Below are positions 18,387 through 27,076 of a DNA stretch of 64,000 nt, piece after piece. Below the pieces are notes generated by a model, which ran no database searches, was not told where the DNA came from, and worked only from the letters and a program-made list of their open reading frames with translations. Every line of letters begins with the position of its first letter. Positions within the stretch are counted from its first letter, which is position 1. The position numbers and the translations under genes are program-made. Source of the DNA: an uncultured Sphaerochaeta sp. (GTDB lineage: Bacteria; Spirochaetota; Spirochaetia; Sphaerochaetales; Sphaerochaetaceae); contig NZ_OY781063.1 of NCBI RefSeq assembly GCF_963676285.1, forward strand, positions 1,922,001-1,986,000, in the 5' to 3' direction.

Positions 18387-20120
18387 ATGAGGATATTCAA
18401 GGGTATAGCGGCTTCAGAGGGGCTCGCAAAGGGCAAGGCGTTGGTGCATCGTAACGCCGCAAGTGCTGCAGAAAAACGGCATATCCTTGCTGATGGCGTG
18501 ACAGCAGAGCTTGATAAATTCAAGGGAGCTGTCAATGCGGCGAGAGCACATCTGCAAGAACACAACACCAGCAAGATTTCTAAAGAGTCGAAGGATATCC
18601 TTGAGACCCACTTGATGATGCTTGATGACCCCGAGTATATCGGGCAGATCGAGGCATATATCACGACTAATCTGGTGTGCAGCCAATGGGCCATCGATTC
18701 TGTAACAAATGAGATGGTACGTTTGCTCGAACAATCCACGGATGAGTTGCTGCGTGAACGAGCTCTCGATTTCAAGGATATCTCACTCCATCTGATTGCT
18801 GCAGTCAAGGGAGATGGACAGCGACCATTGGAAGCGCTTGATGAGGACGTGGTTCTGGTTGCTGATTACCTTATGCCCTCTGAGTTGTTCAGCATGGACA
18901 AAACCCATATTCTTGGAATTAGCCTGGATGGGGGAGGCAGGGCAAGTCATGTGGCAATCCTTGTACGTGCCTTCAATATTCCTACGGTCCTTGCAACTGG
19001 TACCGCTTCCAGAAATGTGAAGGATGGAGATGAGATTATCCTGGATGGATCGTATGGGGAAGTCTATGTCCGTCCTGACTTGAATGTCGCACAGATGCTT
19101 GATGAGCGTTTTGCCCTCTGGCAGGAACATGAAGGTGAACTGAAGAAGATGGTTGACCTTCCCACTGAGATGACCGATGGGCATAATATACTGCTGAAGG
19201 CAAACATCCAGACCAGTATTGAGGTCGATGCTGTCAAGGAGAGTGGTGCTAGTGGGGTTGGATTGTTCCGCTCAGAATTCCTTTTCATGGAGTCCTTGGA
19301 ACTTCCTTCTGAACAACGGCAGTTCGAGGCATACAGGCATGTCCTGGAAGCCGTTTCTCCTAAACCGGTTACCATCCGTACCATCGACATCGGTGGTGAT
19401 AAGATTGTGAAAGGTCTCGGAATTGATGAGAAAAATCCTGTACTTGGTTGGAGGGCTGTACGTTTCTGTCTCTCCCGAAAGGATATTTTTACCGTACAGC
19501 TGAGAGCATTGCTCCGCGCCAGCGTATATGGTAAGTTGCAGATCATGTTTCCAATGATCAGCGGGGTCGAGGAGCTGAATGCGGTCTTGCATCTCCTTGA
19601 ACATGTCAAGGAGGATTGCCGGAATGAGCAGATCCCCTTCGATCCTGATATTAAAATTGGAACCATGATTGAGGTACCGTCTGCAGCCTTATGTGCAGAC
19701 ATCTTGGCAAAGAAGGTTGACTTCTTCTCAATCGGAACCAATGACCTGATCCAGTATACCATTGCTGTCGATCGGGGTAATGAGAAGATAGCCTACCTGT
19801 ATCAGCCATTTCACCCCGGGGTGCTGCGATCGATCCACATGATCGTAGAGAAAGCCCACCAGAACAACATACCGGTAAGCCTCTGCGGGGAGATGGCTTC
19901 CGATCCTCTCTGTTCCGTGCTGTTGGCCGGTATGGGGTTGGATGAATTGAGCATGGGGTCCCAAAGCCTCCTGCAGGTGCGAAAAATCTTGCGCTCGGTC
20001 TCTTCTGAAGATGCGAGGGCACTGGCACAGCAGGTCTTGGAAATGGACTCATATCTCACGATAAATACGTTTATAAGGGAGTGGATGCATGACCGATTCG
20101 ATCATTTCACCACCATCTGA
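18387..20120 (+). CDS. ptsI: PTS enzyme I (phosphoenolpyruvate-protein phosphotransferase)
   Basis: Cytoplasmic enzyme that takes phosphate from PEP and passes it to HPr. It is 577 residues: FKGIAASEGLAKGKA at the N-terminus, the phosphohistidine segment GGRASHVAIL (about residues 190-199), the PEP-binding barrel with GVGLFRSEFLFM and the C-terminal LCGEMASDP. No HPr or enzyme II gene is nearby. The ATG at 18387 is the only possible start because an in-frame TAA at 18363 has no start codon after it. No Shine-Dalgarno is present, and the promoter predicts a nearly leaderless transcript. It overlaps der by 32 bases. Confidence 0.96.
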   Translation: MRIFKGIAASEGLAKGKALVHRNAASAAEKRHILADGVTAELDKFKGAVNAARAHLQEHNTSKISKESKDILETHLMMLDDPEYIGQIEAYITTNLVCSQWAIDSVTNEMVRLLEQSTDELLRERALDFKDISLHLIAAVKGDGQRPLEALDEDVVLVADYLMPSELFSMDKTHILGISLDGGGRASHVAILVRAFNIPTVLATGTASRNVKDGDEIILDGSYGEVYVRPDLNVAQMLDERFALWQEHEGELKKMVDLPTEMTDGHNILLKANIQTSIEVDAVKESGASGVGLFRSEFLFMESLELPSEQRQFEAYRHVLEAVSPKPVTIRTIDIGGDKIVKGLGIDEKNPVLGWRAVRFCLSRKDIFTVQLRALLRASVYGKLQIMFPMISGVEELNAVLHLLEHVKEDCRNEQIPFDPDIKIGTMIEVPSAALCADILAKKVDFFSIGTNDLIQYTIAVDRGNEKIAYLYQPFHPGVLRSIHMIVEKAHQNNIPVSLCGEMASDPLCSVLLAGMGLDELSMGSQSLLQVRKILRSVSSEDARALAQQVLEMDSYLTINTFIREWMHDRFDHFTTI

Positions 20121-21645
20121 CACACAAGATTCACCGGCAAAGATTCCGGTTATCTCTATCGTAGGCCGCCCCAATGTGGGTAAGTCCACTTTGTTCAATC
20201 GCTTGATCGGCAAAAGACGGGCAATTACCGATCCGACCCCAGGGGTTACCCGTGACTTGATTCCTGAGCGCTGGTACCTTGGGAACCATCCTGTAACACT
20301 TGTTGATAGTGGTGGGGTAAAGGTAGAGCGAGAAGGGTTCGATGACCTGGTAGCAAATAAGAGTTTAGGCCTTCTCTCGCAAAGTGATGCCATCATTTTT
20401 ATGATGGAGTGTACTGCTGTTACGGCTGAGGACGAAGAATTGCTGAAAGCATTGCGCCCATACAGCGAGAAGGTCCTGCTTGTGGTAAACAAGGTTGATG
20501 ACCCCAAGCGTGATGACCTAGTCTGGGAGTACTACCAGTATGGATTTCAACGTGTGGTGGGTATTTCAGCCGCCCACGGTCTGGGCATTGAAGATCTGGA
20601 AGATACCCTGCTTGGAATGCTGGAAATGGTAAGCCTTGATGAGGCTCCTGAAGAAACCGAGCGCGTTAAGCTGGCCATAATGGGCAAGCCAAATACAGGC
20701 AAGTCCACCCTCACCAACCTCTTGGTCGGTTCGGATGTTTCAATTGTCAGTGATATTGCAGGCACTACCCGTGATGTTGTCATGGGAACTTTCTCATACA
20801 AGGGTAGTGACTTTACCGTACTTGATACTGCAGGTATCAGGCGTAAGAGCAAGGTTGAGGAGGATGTGGAATACTACTCCGTCAATCGTGCCATCAAGAC
20901 CATCGATGAGGCTGATGTAGTGTTGTTGATGGTGGATGCTATCGAAGGACTCTCAGACCAGGATAAAAAGATTGCCAACCTTATTGTACGTAGGGGCAAG
21001 GGAATTATCTTGGTATTGAATAAGATTGACTTGCTCACTGGAATAGGGAACGAGCTGCAGGCTATCAAGGACAGGATCAGGTTCTTGTTCCCCATCCTTG
21101 GCTTTGCGCCCATCACGTCAATCAGCGCTCTCAAAGGGCAGGAAATTGGCAAGCTGCTCGATACAGTATGGGGGGTATGGAAGCAGCTCAATAAGCGTGT
21201 TGACACTTCTCAGCTGAACGAAGCGATCAAGGAGTGGGGAGAGGCCTATCAGCCTCCACGAGGAAGCATGGGGCATTACAAGGTCTATTATGGTACCCAG
21301 TTCAGTGCCAACCCAGTGAAGTTCCTTATGTTCGTCAACCGAATCAAGGACTTCCCGCAGATTTATGTCCAGTACTTGAAGAACTGTATTCGCCGAGATC
21401 TGGGATTCACCCAGATTCCCATTGAGGTAGATCTCCGTGAGCGTAAGAGAAATCCTTCCTTGCATGAGAGAGGACCCAAAAAGCCAGTAGTGGATGGCCC
21501 AAAGACAGAGGTGAAGCGTAATGTTGGAGGAAGAGCATTTGCAAAGCCAAAAGGGACCAAGCCAGGCAACGTGGCTTCAGTTGACAAGTCACGCAAGCGA
21601 ATGGAAAAACAGGCAAAGCGTACTACCGGCAAGAAACGAGGTTGA
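20089..21645 (+). CDS. der: Ribosome biogenesis GTPase Der
   Basis: Double-GTPase needed for 50S maturation. It is 518 residues: the first P-loop GRPNVGKST (about residues 26-34), the second GKPNTGKST (about 204-212), NKVD/NKID G4 motifs, and a C-terminal KH-like domain. A basic tail of about 65 residues (rich in Lys/Arg, ending GKKRG) is longer than in many Der proteins. The ATG at 20089 has AGGGAG upstream and lies inside the end of ptsI, so the genes are probably co-transcribed. Confidence 0.97.
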   Translation: MTDSIISPPSDTQDSPAKIPVISIVGRPNVGKSTLFNRLIGKRRAITDPTPGVTRDLIPERWYLGNHPVTLVDSGGVKVEREGFDDLVANKSLGLLSQSDAIIFMMECTAVTAEDEELLKALRPYSEKVLLVVNKVDDPKRDDLVWEYYQYGFQRVVGISAAHGLGIEDLEDTLLGMLEMVSLDEAPEETERVKLAIMGKPNTGKSTLTNLLVGSDVSIVSDIAGTTRDVVMGTFSYKGSDFTVLDTAGIRRKSKVEEDVEYYSVNRAIKTIDEADVVLLMVDAIEGLSDQDKKIANLIVRRGKGIILVLNKIDLLTGIGNELQAIKDRIRFLFPILGFAPITSISALKGQEIGKLLDTVWGVWKQLNKRVDTSQLNEAIKEWGEAYQPPRGSMGHYKVYYGTQFSANPVKFLMFVNRIKDFPQIYVQYLKNCIRRDLGFTQIPIEVDLRERKRNPSLHERGPKKPVVDGPKTEVKRNVGGRAFAKPKGTKPGNVASVDKSRKRMEKQAKRTTGKKRG

Positions 21646-21647
21646 GG

Positions 21648-22346
21648 ATGGGGTATCTGCAAGAGAAAGGTATCAGGGTTCTCGCGCTCGATATTGATGG
21701 CACGCTCTATCCAAAGAGGATGCTCAATGTAAGAATGGTTCGTTCCCTGTTTCCTTCCCTTACTCTTGCCAAGGCTTTCAACTGGGCAAGAAAGGAGTAC
21801 CGTAGGGTGCAGGACCTGCACCCTACCTCTCCTGAAAATCGAGAAGGTCTCATACATCGACAGGCTCAGCTGGTTGCTTCCCGCTTGAGAGGGAAGCGGA
21901 CAACTGATCAGGTTAAGGCCGCTGTTGAGAAGCAGTTCTATCAGGCTTGGGAGCATTCTTTTTTGAGTATCAAGGCGTATCCGACGATGGTTGAGACACT
22001 TGAAAAAGTACATAAGCAAGGTGTGAAGATTGCGGTTTTCAGTGATTTTCCCTTGGCTGGTAAGTTGCAGACCCTTGGTATTGCTGATTTGGTAGACTAT
22101 GCCTACAGTACTGAGGAAAGCGGCTATTTGAAACCAAGTGCAAAAGCCTTTTCCTTCTTGCTTGATCACTTGCAGGTGAATCCCAGCCAAGTGCTCTATA
22201 TGGGCGACAGTTACACCAAGGATTGCCGTGGTGCAAGACAGGCAGGGATGCATTCCTGCCTAATAACCAAGGATACCCACAGAAGTTTTCCCGAAGCTGA
22301 CTTGGTGGTAAGCTCTTGGAAGGAGTTTGCTTCTCTGGTACTCTAA
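21648..22346 (+). CDS. HAD-superfamily hydrolase
   Basis: Phosphatase-like HAD enzyme of 232 residues. Motif I is LALDIDGTLYP (nucleophile Asp), motif II VFSDFP, the motif III region KPSAKAF, and motif IV GDSYTKDCRGARQAG. The cap between motifs I and II is helical. The ATG at 21648 is preferred to an in-frame TTG six bases earlier because ACGAGG is properly spaced. The substrate cannot be deduced. It follows der with three bases between stop and start. Confidence 0.88.
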   Translation: MGYLQEKGIRVLALDIDGTLYPKRMLNVRMVRSLFPSLTLAKAFNWARKEYRRVQDLHPTSPENREGLIHRQAQLVASRLRGKRTTDQVKAAVEKQFYQAWEHSFLSIKAYPTMVETLEKVHKQGVKIAVFSDFPLAGKLQTLGIADLVDYAYSTEESGYLKPSAKAFSFLLDHLQVNPSQVLYMGDSYTKDCRGARQAGMHSCLITKDTHRSFPEADLVVSSWKEFASLVL

Positions 22347-22370
22347 GGATGTTCTGGTAGGAGGTTTTCG

Positions 22371-24155
22371 ATGGGACTCGAGCTTTTGCTTCCGGTAATC
22401 CTGTTTATCATCACGCTCATTATCATCTACATGCTTCGTGTAGAAGATAAGCGTGACCGCCGTCTGGATCTCATGAAACAGAAAGTTGGGCAGTTCTCCC
22501 GGGAATTGGAAGCCTCCCGTAATCAGTTTAAAGATACCTCTCAGCAAGTGGAGGAGCGAATCAATCACCGAATTGATGCTGCCAACCAGATGCTTCTCAG
22601 GATAGAGACCCAGATGACGGACCTTGAGGCGAGGAGTGATGATCTTACCAAACTACAGGGTGTGCTTAATACCTACAGGGATTCTCTCACCAAGCTAGGA
22701 ACCACCACAGCACAAGTAGAAGCCCGTATCGAACATACAAAACAAGAAATTCAGCGTATTGAAGCAGTAGATGCAACGATCAACCATTTTGATGAACGAA
22801 TAGAGGCTTTCAAGCAGATGCTTCAGGAGGCAGTTGAAGAAGGCAGCAACTCAATCAGCCAACAACAACTAAAGGTAAAACAGCTTCTTGATTCATCCTA
22901 TGCAAAGCTACAGGAGTATGAAGCTGAGGTCCAGGAAGTGGAGCGGCAGAACCAGAGCCGTGTGGCGAGCCATGCAGAGACACTGAAAAGCAATGAGGCA
23001 GACTCACTTTCAATCCTGACTTCTCAATTGGCAAAAATCAGACAAATCGGTGACGATGCAGAGCAGGTAATTGCCAACAGTAGACGCGAATTGGAAGCGG
23101 TGAGGGAACAGGCTTTCCAGGATGTGAACGAACAGAAGATCCAATACGAGTCTATCAAGACAGAAAGCCAGAAATACTTCAAGACAGAGAAAGAGAACCT
23201 CCTTTTCTTAATTGAGGAGGTGAAGGGGCGTATCTCTGAGACACTATCTCAATTTAGTCAGCAATGTGACCATGATATGGAAGTTGTGTTCACACATACC
23301 ATAACCAAGACAGACCAAGCGTTCCAGACCATGATTCATACAGTTTCCTCGTATCTGGAAGAGTTGCAACAGCGAATGGAACAAGCTCAGATGATGAGCC
23401 AAAAACTGGAACAGCAGGAGCACGACAGTTTGCATGTATTCAGTGATGAAATCCAGCAACTTTGTGAACAACATGACCGAGCAACTGAGAATTTGCGCAA
23501 GAATGGGCGTAAGCAAGAGGAGCTCCAGCAGATTATTCTTCATCTCAGGGAAGAGGCTACCGCACTGCAGGAAACGTTGAGTGAAATGAAGAAGAATCAT
23601 GAAGCATTGGCCACTGAACATGCACAAGAGCGCAAAGCTAAAGAGCTTTTGGCAGCTTCTTTTGCAGCGCTAACCCTACAGCTTACTGAGAAACAAGAAG
23701 CTTTACACAATGTTGAACAAACTTTGCAAACCAAACAGGAAGAACTTGCATCTTTGGAGCAGGAACAAAGAGTTCCAGATGAAGAAACTGAAGTAGAGGA
23801 TGAATCTGAAGTAGAGGATGAATCTGAAGTAGAGGATGAATCTGAAGTAGAGGATGAATCTGAAGTAGAGGATGAATCTGAAGTAGAGGATGAATCTGAA
23901 GTAGAGGATGAATCTGAAGTAGAGGATGAATCTGAAGTAGAGGATGAATCTGAAGTAGAGGATGAATCTGAAGTAGAGGATGAATCTGAAGTAGAGGATG
24001 AATCTGAAGTAGAGGATGAATCTGAAGTAGAGGATGAATCTGAAGTAGAGGATGAATCTGAAGTAGAGGATAACCATTCGCCTTGGGTTGAATATGTTCC
24101 TGAGGGAGATGAGGAAGAAATCTCTTTGGATGACGAAGACGATAAAACTACTTGA
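22371..24155 (+). CDS. Membrane-anchored coiled-coil protein with EVEDES repeats
   Basis: Protein of 594 residues. A transmembrane helix near the N-terminus (about residues 5-22) is followed by a very long heptad-rich coiled coil (about 28-465). Then come 15 perfect six-residue repeats EVEDES (residues 474-563) plus a partial copy, and an acidic tail ending DDEDDKTT. It resembles the large coiled-coil proteins that spirochaetes carry next to housekeeping genes, but I cannot assign a function. AGGAGG precedes the ATG. It is upstream of the grpE-dnaK-dnaJ cluster. The long open frames on the opposite strand here are artefacts of the repeat. Confidence 0.9.
   Translation: MGLELLLPVILFIITLIIIYMLRVEDKRDRRLDLMKQKVGQFSRELEASRNQFKDTSQQVEERINHRIDAANQMLLRIETQMTDLEARSDDLTKLQGVLNTYRDSLTKLGTTTAQVEARIEHTKQEIQRIEAVDATINHFDERIEAFKQMLQEAVEEGSNSISQQQLKVKQLLDSSYAKLQEYEAEVQEVERQNQSRVASHAETLKSNEADSLSILTSQLAKIRQIGDDAEQVIANSRRELEAVREQAFQDVNEQKIQYESIKTESQKYFKTEKENLLFLIEEVKGRISETLSQFSQQCDHDMEVVFTHTITKTDQAFQTMIHTVSSYLEELQQRMEQAQMMSQKLEQQEHDSLHVFSDEIQQLCEQHDRATENLRKNGRKQEELQQIILHLREEATALQETLSEMKKNHEALATEHAQERKAKELLAASFAALTLQLTEKQEALHNVEQTLQTKQEELASLEQEQRVPDEETEVEDESEVEDESEVEDESEVEDESEVEDESEVEDESEVEDESEVEDESEVEDESEVEDESEVEDESEVEDESEVEDESEVEDESEVEDESEVEDNHSPWVEYVPEGDEEEISLDDEDDKTT
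23790..24071 (+). repeat. 18-bp perfect tandem repeat, 15 copies plus partial
   Basis: The unit GAAGTAGAGGATGAATCT starts at 23790 and repeats without a visible mismatch to 24059, followed by a 12-base partial copy. The unit length is a multiple of three, so copy-number changes keep the frame. Identity at silent positions points to recent expansion or homogenisation by slippage or recombination. Confidence 0.97.
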
Positions 24156-24177
24156 CGCTTGCACATCGGTGTGAGTA
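24152..24177 (+). promoter_or_regulatory. Upstream motif of grpE, shared with dnaK
   Basis: TTGACG at 24152-24157, overlapping the stop of the preceding gene, is followed by CGGTGTGAGTA (24167-24177). A near-identical arrangement lies at 24952-24976 before dnaK. TTGACG with TATGTT (24176-24181) at 18 bp could also be read as a promoter. No CIRCE element is present. Confidence 0.45.
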
Positions 24178-24325
24178 TGTTATCGGCAAGCCCAGGGGTG
24201 GGCTACTCTTTACGCTATACACTATTAAAAGCTACGGCCTAGCATATGCAAGTAATTGCTGGTTGGGCTTGTGAATAGACATGTGCCCGCATCTTTCGCT
24301 GGCATATGGGAAATCGAGGAATAGA

Positions 24326-24955
24326 ATGGAAAAGAAACAGAAAGAAAGCAAGTCCAAAAGTGCACAGCCTGCTGTTGATTCAGAAGTGAAAGAGGAACTT
24401 CACACACAAGAGAGTGAAAATCAGCCTGCACAAGAACAAGAAGTGCAGGAAATGCCTGAAGTGGAACAGAAGGAGTTGGAAATTGTGCGATTGAAGGAAC
24501 AGCTTGCTACTGCACAGGAAGAAACCGCCTCTTTGAAGGAACAAATGCTTCGTGACCGTGCTGATCTTGAGAATTATAGGAAACGTCTTCTCCGAGACAA
24601 GGAAGAGACTGTGAAGTTTGCGAATGAAAACCTGATCAAGGATCTTCTTCAACCGTTGGATGACCTTGGCCGAGCCCTTCAGGCAGCGGAGGCTACAAAG
24701 GACTATGAAAAAGTGCATGATGGTGTGGTCATGGTTAATAGTCAGCTCTATTCCACCCTGGAGAAAAATTGGGGCTTGCAGAGAATTGAATCTGTAGGGA
24801 AAGAGTTCGACCCACTTGAGCATGAAGCCTATCAAATGGTTGTTGATGATTCCCTGGAACACGAAGTAGTACTGGAAGAGTACGTCGTCGGATATAAATT
24901 ACATGGCCGGGTACTCAGGCCTGCGAAGGTAAAAGTTGGCAAGCCAAACGTTTGA
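24326..24955 (+). CDS. grpE: Nucleotide exchange factor GrpE
   Basis: Co-chaperone that releases ADP from DnaK. It is 209 residues from the ATG at 24326, which has GAGGA five bases upstream; the in-frame extension from 24281 has no ribosome-binding site. The acidic, low-complexity N-terminus (to about residue 60) precedes the long helix RDRADLENYRKRLLRDKEE and the C-terminal beta domain ending RPAKVKVGKPNV. It heads the chaperone cluster grpE-dnaK-dnaJ, with no hrcA in front. Confidence 0.96.
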   Translation: MEKKQKESKSKSAQPAVDSEVKEELHTQESENQPAQEQEVQEMPEVEQKELEIVRLKEQLATAQEETASLKEQMLRDRADLENYRKRLLRDKEETVKFANENLIKDLLQPLDDLGRALQAAEATKDYEKVHDGVVMVNSQLYSTLEKNWGLQRIESVGKEFDPLEHEAYQMVVDDSLEHEVVLEEYVVGYKLHGRVLRPAKVKVGKPNV

Positions 24956-24976
24956 CGATTGGATGCGGTATGAGTA
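24952..24976 (+). promoter_or_regulatory. Upstream motif of dnaK, shared with grpE
   Basis: TTGACG (24952-24957, overlapping the grpE stop) is followed by CGGTATGAGTA (24966-24976), matching the grpE copy at 10 of 11 bases with nearly the same spacing. The rest of the 89-bp grpE-dnaK gap holds a small inverted repeat (ACGGGT/ACCCGT) and the dnaK Shine-Dalgarno. Confidence 0.4.
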
Positions 24977-25044
24977 CCTTTGGTGCACGGGTAAGAAACC
25001 CGTATTGAATATTTGATAGTTAATTTGGAGAGGAGAAATATAAC

Positions 25045-26976
25045 ATGGGAAGAATTATTGGAATTGACTTGGGGACTACCAATAGCTGCGTAGCAGTAAT
25101 GGAAGGAAATGATCCCGTGGTCATCGCTAACAGCGAAGGTCAGCGGACAACCCCTAGTGTTGTTGGATTTACCGCCAAGGGAGACCGCCTGGTTGGGCAG
25201 CCTGCCAAGAACCAGATTGTTACCAATGCTGAGAATACCGTGTATTCCATCAAGCGCTTCATGGGTAGAAAGTACCGTGAAGTTCCTTCTGAACTCCAGA
25301 AGGTCTCCTATAAGGTAACCGCTGGAAGTAGCGATGAAATAAAAGTTGAAATCCGTGGAGAGTCTTTCTCTCCCCAGGAAATTTCTGCAGCAGTATTGCA
25401 GAAAATGAAGAAGACAGCTGAGGACTATCTTGGTGAAACGGTTACTGAAGCCGTTATCACCGTCCCTGCATACTTCAACGATGCCCAGAGACAGGCTACC
25501 AAAGATGCCGGTAAGATTGCTGGGCTTGATGTGAAGCGCATCGTAAATGAGCCCACTGCAGCTGCTTTGGCTTATGGCTTGGGCAAGGATGCTAATCGTG
25601 AGGAAAAAATTGCTGTCTACGACCTCGGTGGCGGTACCTTTGATATCTCCATTCTTGAGCTTGGAGATGGTGTATTTGAAGTAAAATCCACAAATGGTGA
25701 TACCCACCTTGGTGGTGATGACTTTGATCAGCGAATCATTGACTGGATTGTCGGAGAGTTCAAGAAATCCAATGGGATTGACCTGGCATCTGACAAGATG
25801 GCATTGCAGAGACTGAGAGAGTCAGCAGAGAAAGCAAAGATTGAGCTTTCCAACTCAACCAGCACTGATATCAATTTGCCGTTCATCACCGCTGATAGCA
25901 GTGGTCCAAAACACTTGCAGATGACATTGACCCGTGCAAAGTTTGAGCAGCTGGTTGCCGATTTGGTTGAACGTTCAAAAGTGCCCGTACAGAATGCACT
26001 TCGGGATGCAGGCTTGACCGCTGCTGATATCGATGAGGTCATCCTGGTCGGTGGATCTACAAGAATTCCTGCAGTACAGGCTATGGTTCGTGAGCTGTTC
26101 AAGAAGGAGCCCCATAAGGGTGTAAACCCAGATGAAGTAGTTGCCATGGGCGCTGCCATTCAGGGTGGTATTCTCGGTGGTTCTGTTAAGGATGTGCTTT
26201 TGTTGGATGTTACCCCGCTCTCCTTGGGTATTGAAACCCTTGGTGGTGTTTGCACCCGCCTAATCGAGCGGAATACGACCATCCCAACCCGGAAGAGCCA
26301 GATCTTCAGTACTGCTGCTGATGGACAGACTGCTGTAAGCATTCATGTTCTCCAGGGTGAGCGCGAGATGGCCAGCCAGAACAGGACGCTCGGAAAGTTT
26401 GACTTGGTTGGTATTCCTGCAGCCCCTCGTGGTGTGCCGCAGATTGAGGTTACCTTCGACATCGATGCCAACGGTATTGTCCATGTATCTGCAAAGGATC
26501 TGGGTACCGGTAAGGAACAGAAGATTCGTATCGAGTCTTCCAGTGGCCTGAGCGAAGATGAAATCGACAAGATGGTCAAGGAAGCTGAAGCCCACGCTGA
26601 AGAGGACAAGAGAGAACGTGCTCGTATCGATGCCCGTAATGAAGCAGACAGCCTGATCTACTCCACCGAGAAGTCCCTCAAGGATTATGGTGATAAGATC
26701 AGTAGTGAGGATAAGGCTACCATCGAAAGTGCTGTTGCAGACCTCAAGGGTGTCATGGATAACCAGAGTGCAACCGCAGAAGAGATTAAGGCCAAAGTTG
26801 AAGCCTTGCAGCAAGCTTCTTACAAGCTGGCTGAAGAAGTCTATAAGCAGAGTGCAGCCTCTGGCGCTGAGGGCGCTGAAGGCCAAGCACAGGATTCTGC
26901 CTCCCAGGAATCAACCGGGGAGAATAAAAAGCCCAAGGACGGCGTTGAAGATGCCGACTTTGAGGTCGTAGACTAA
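25045..26976 (+). CDS. dnaK: Molecular chaperone DnaK (Hsp70)
   Basis: ATP-dependent Hsp70 of 643 residues. The nucleotide-binding domain shows [31 protein letters not shown] and [13 protein letters not shown]. The linker [19 protein letters not shown] leads into the substrate-binding domain. The end [12 protein letters not shown] is the usual EEVD-like bacterial tail. AGGAGA precedes the ATG. It works with GrpE (upstream) and DnaJ (downstream). Confidence 0.98.
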   Translation: MGRIIGIDLGTTNSCVAVMEGNDPVVIANSEGQRTTPSVVGFTAKGDRLVGQPAKNQIVTNAENTVYSIKRFMGRKYREVPSELQKVSYKVTAGSSDEIKVEIRGESFSPQEISAAVLQKMKKTAEDYLGETVTEAVITVPAYFNDAQRQATKDAGKIAGLDVKRIVNEPTAAALAYGLGKDANREEKIAVYDLGGGTFDISILELGDGVFEVKSTNGDTHLGGDDFDQRIIDWIVGEFKKSNGIDLASDKMALQRLRESAEKAKIELSNSTSTDINLPFITADSSGPKHLQMTLTRAKFEQLVADLVERSKVPVQNALRDAGLTAADIDEVILVGGSTRIPAVQAMVRELFKKEPHKGVNPDEVVAMGAAIQGGILGGSVKDVLLLDVTPLSLGIETLGGVCTRLIERNTTIPTRKSQIFSTAADGQTAVSIHVLQGEREMASQNRTLGKFDLVGIPAAPRGVPQIEVTFDIDANGIVHVSAKDLGTGKEQKIRIESSSGLSEDEIDKMVKEAEAHAEEDKRERARIDARNEADSLIYSTEKSLKDYGDKISSEDKATIESAVADLKGVMDNQSATAEEIKAKVEALQQASYKLAEEVYKQSAASGAEGAEGQAQDSASQESTGENKKPKDGVEDADFEVVD

Positions 26977-27013
26977 GGAGTCGATTACAAGGTACTATAT
27001 TTAAACGGCTTAC

Positions 27014-27045
27014 CATCATGTCGGCTTCGGCCGACATGATGTTTC
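27014..27045 (+). terminator. UUCG-tetraloop hairpin between dnaK and dnaJ
   Basis: A perfect 12-bp stem (27014-27025 with 27030-27041) is closed by a C(TTCG)G tetraloop, among the most stable RNA hairpins. Only TTTCT follows, so it is more likely a partial terminator, processing site or mRNA stabiliser that sets dnaK above dnaJ than a full stop. Confidence 0.7.
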
Positions 27046-27076
27046 TAAAGCCAATCTGTTCTAAGGAAGTCGCACC

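Noticed and set aside
21363..22253. 296-codon minus-strand frame opposite der and the HAD gene
   Set aside because: It is a shadow frame; both plus-strand genes have full family motifs.
23790..24071. CRISPR array
   Set aside because: Units are 18 bp, contiguous without spacers, and in frame within a coding sequence; no cas genes are near.
23597..24166. Long open frames on the minus strand through the repeat array
   Set aside because: The 18-bp unit has no stop in several frames, so opposite-strand frames stay open automatically. Their products are pure SSTSDS or LYFRFI repeats without start signals.
24156..25044. CIRCE / HrcA control of grpE-dnaK
   Set aside because: No TTAGCACTC-N9-GAGTGCTAA inverted repeat was found in either gap and no hrcA gene is adjacent.
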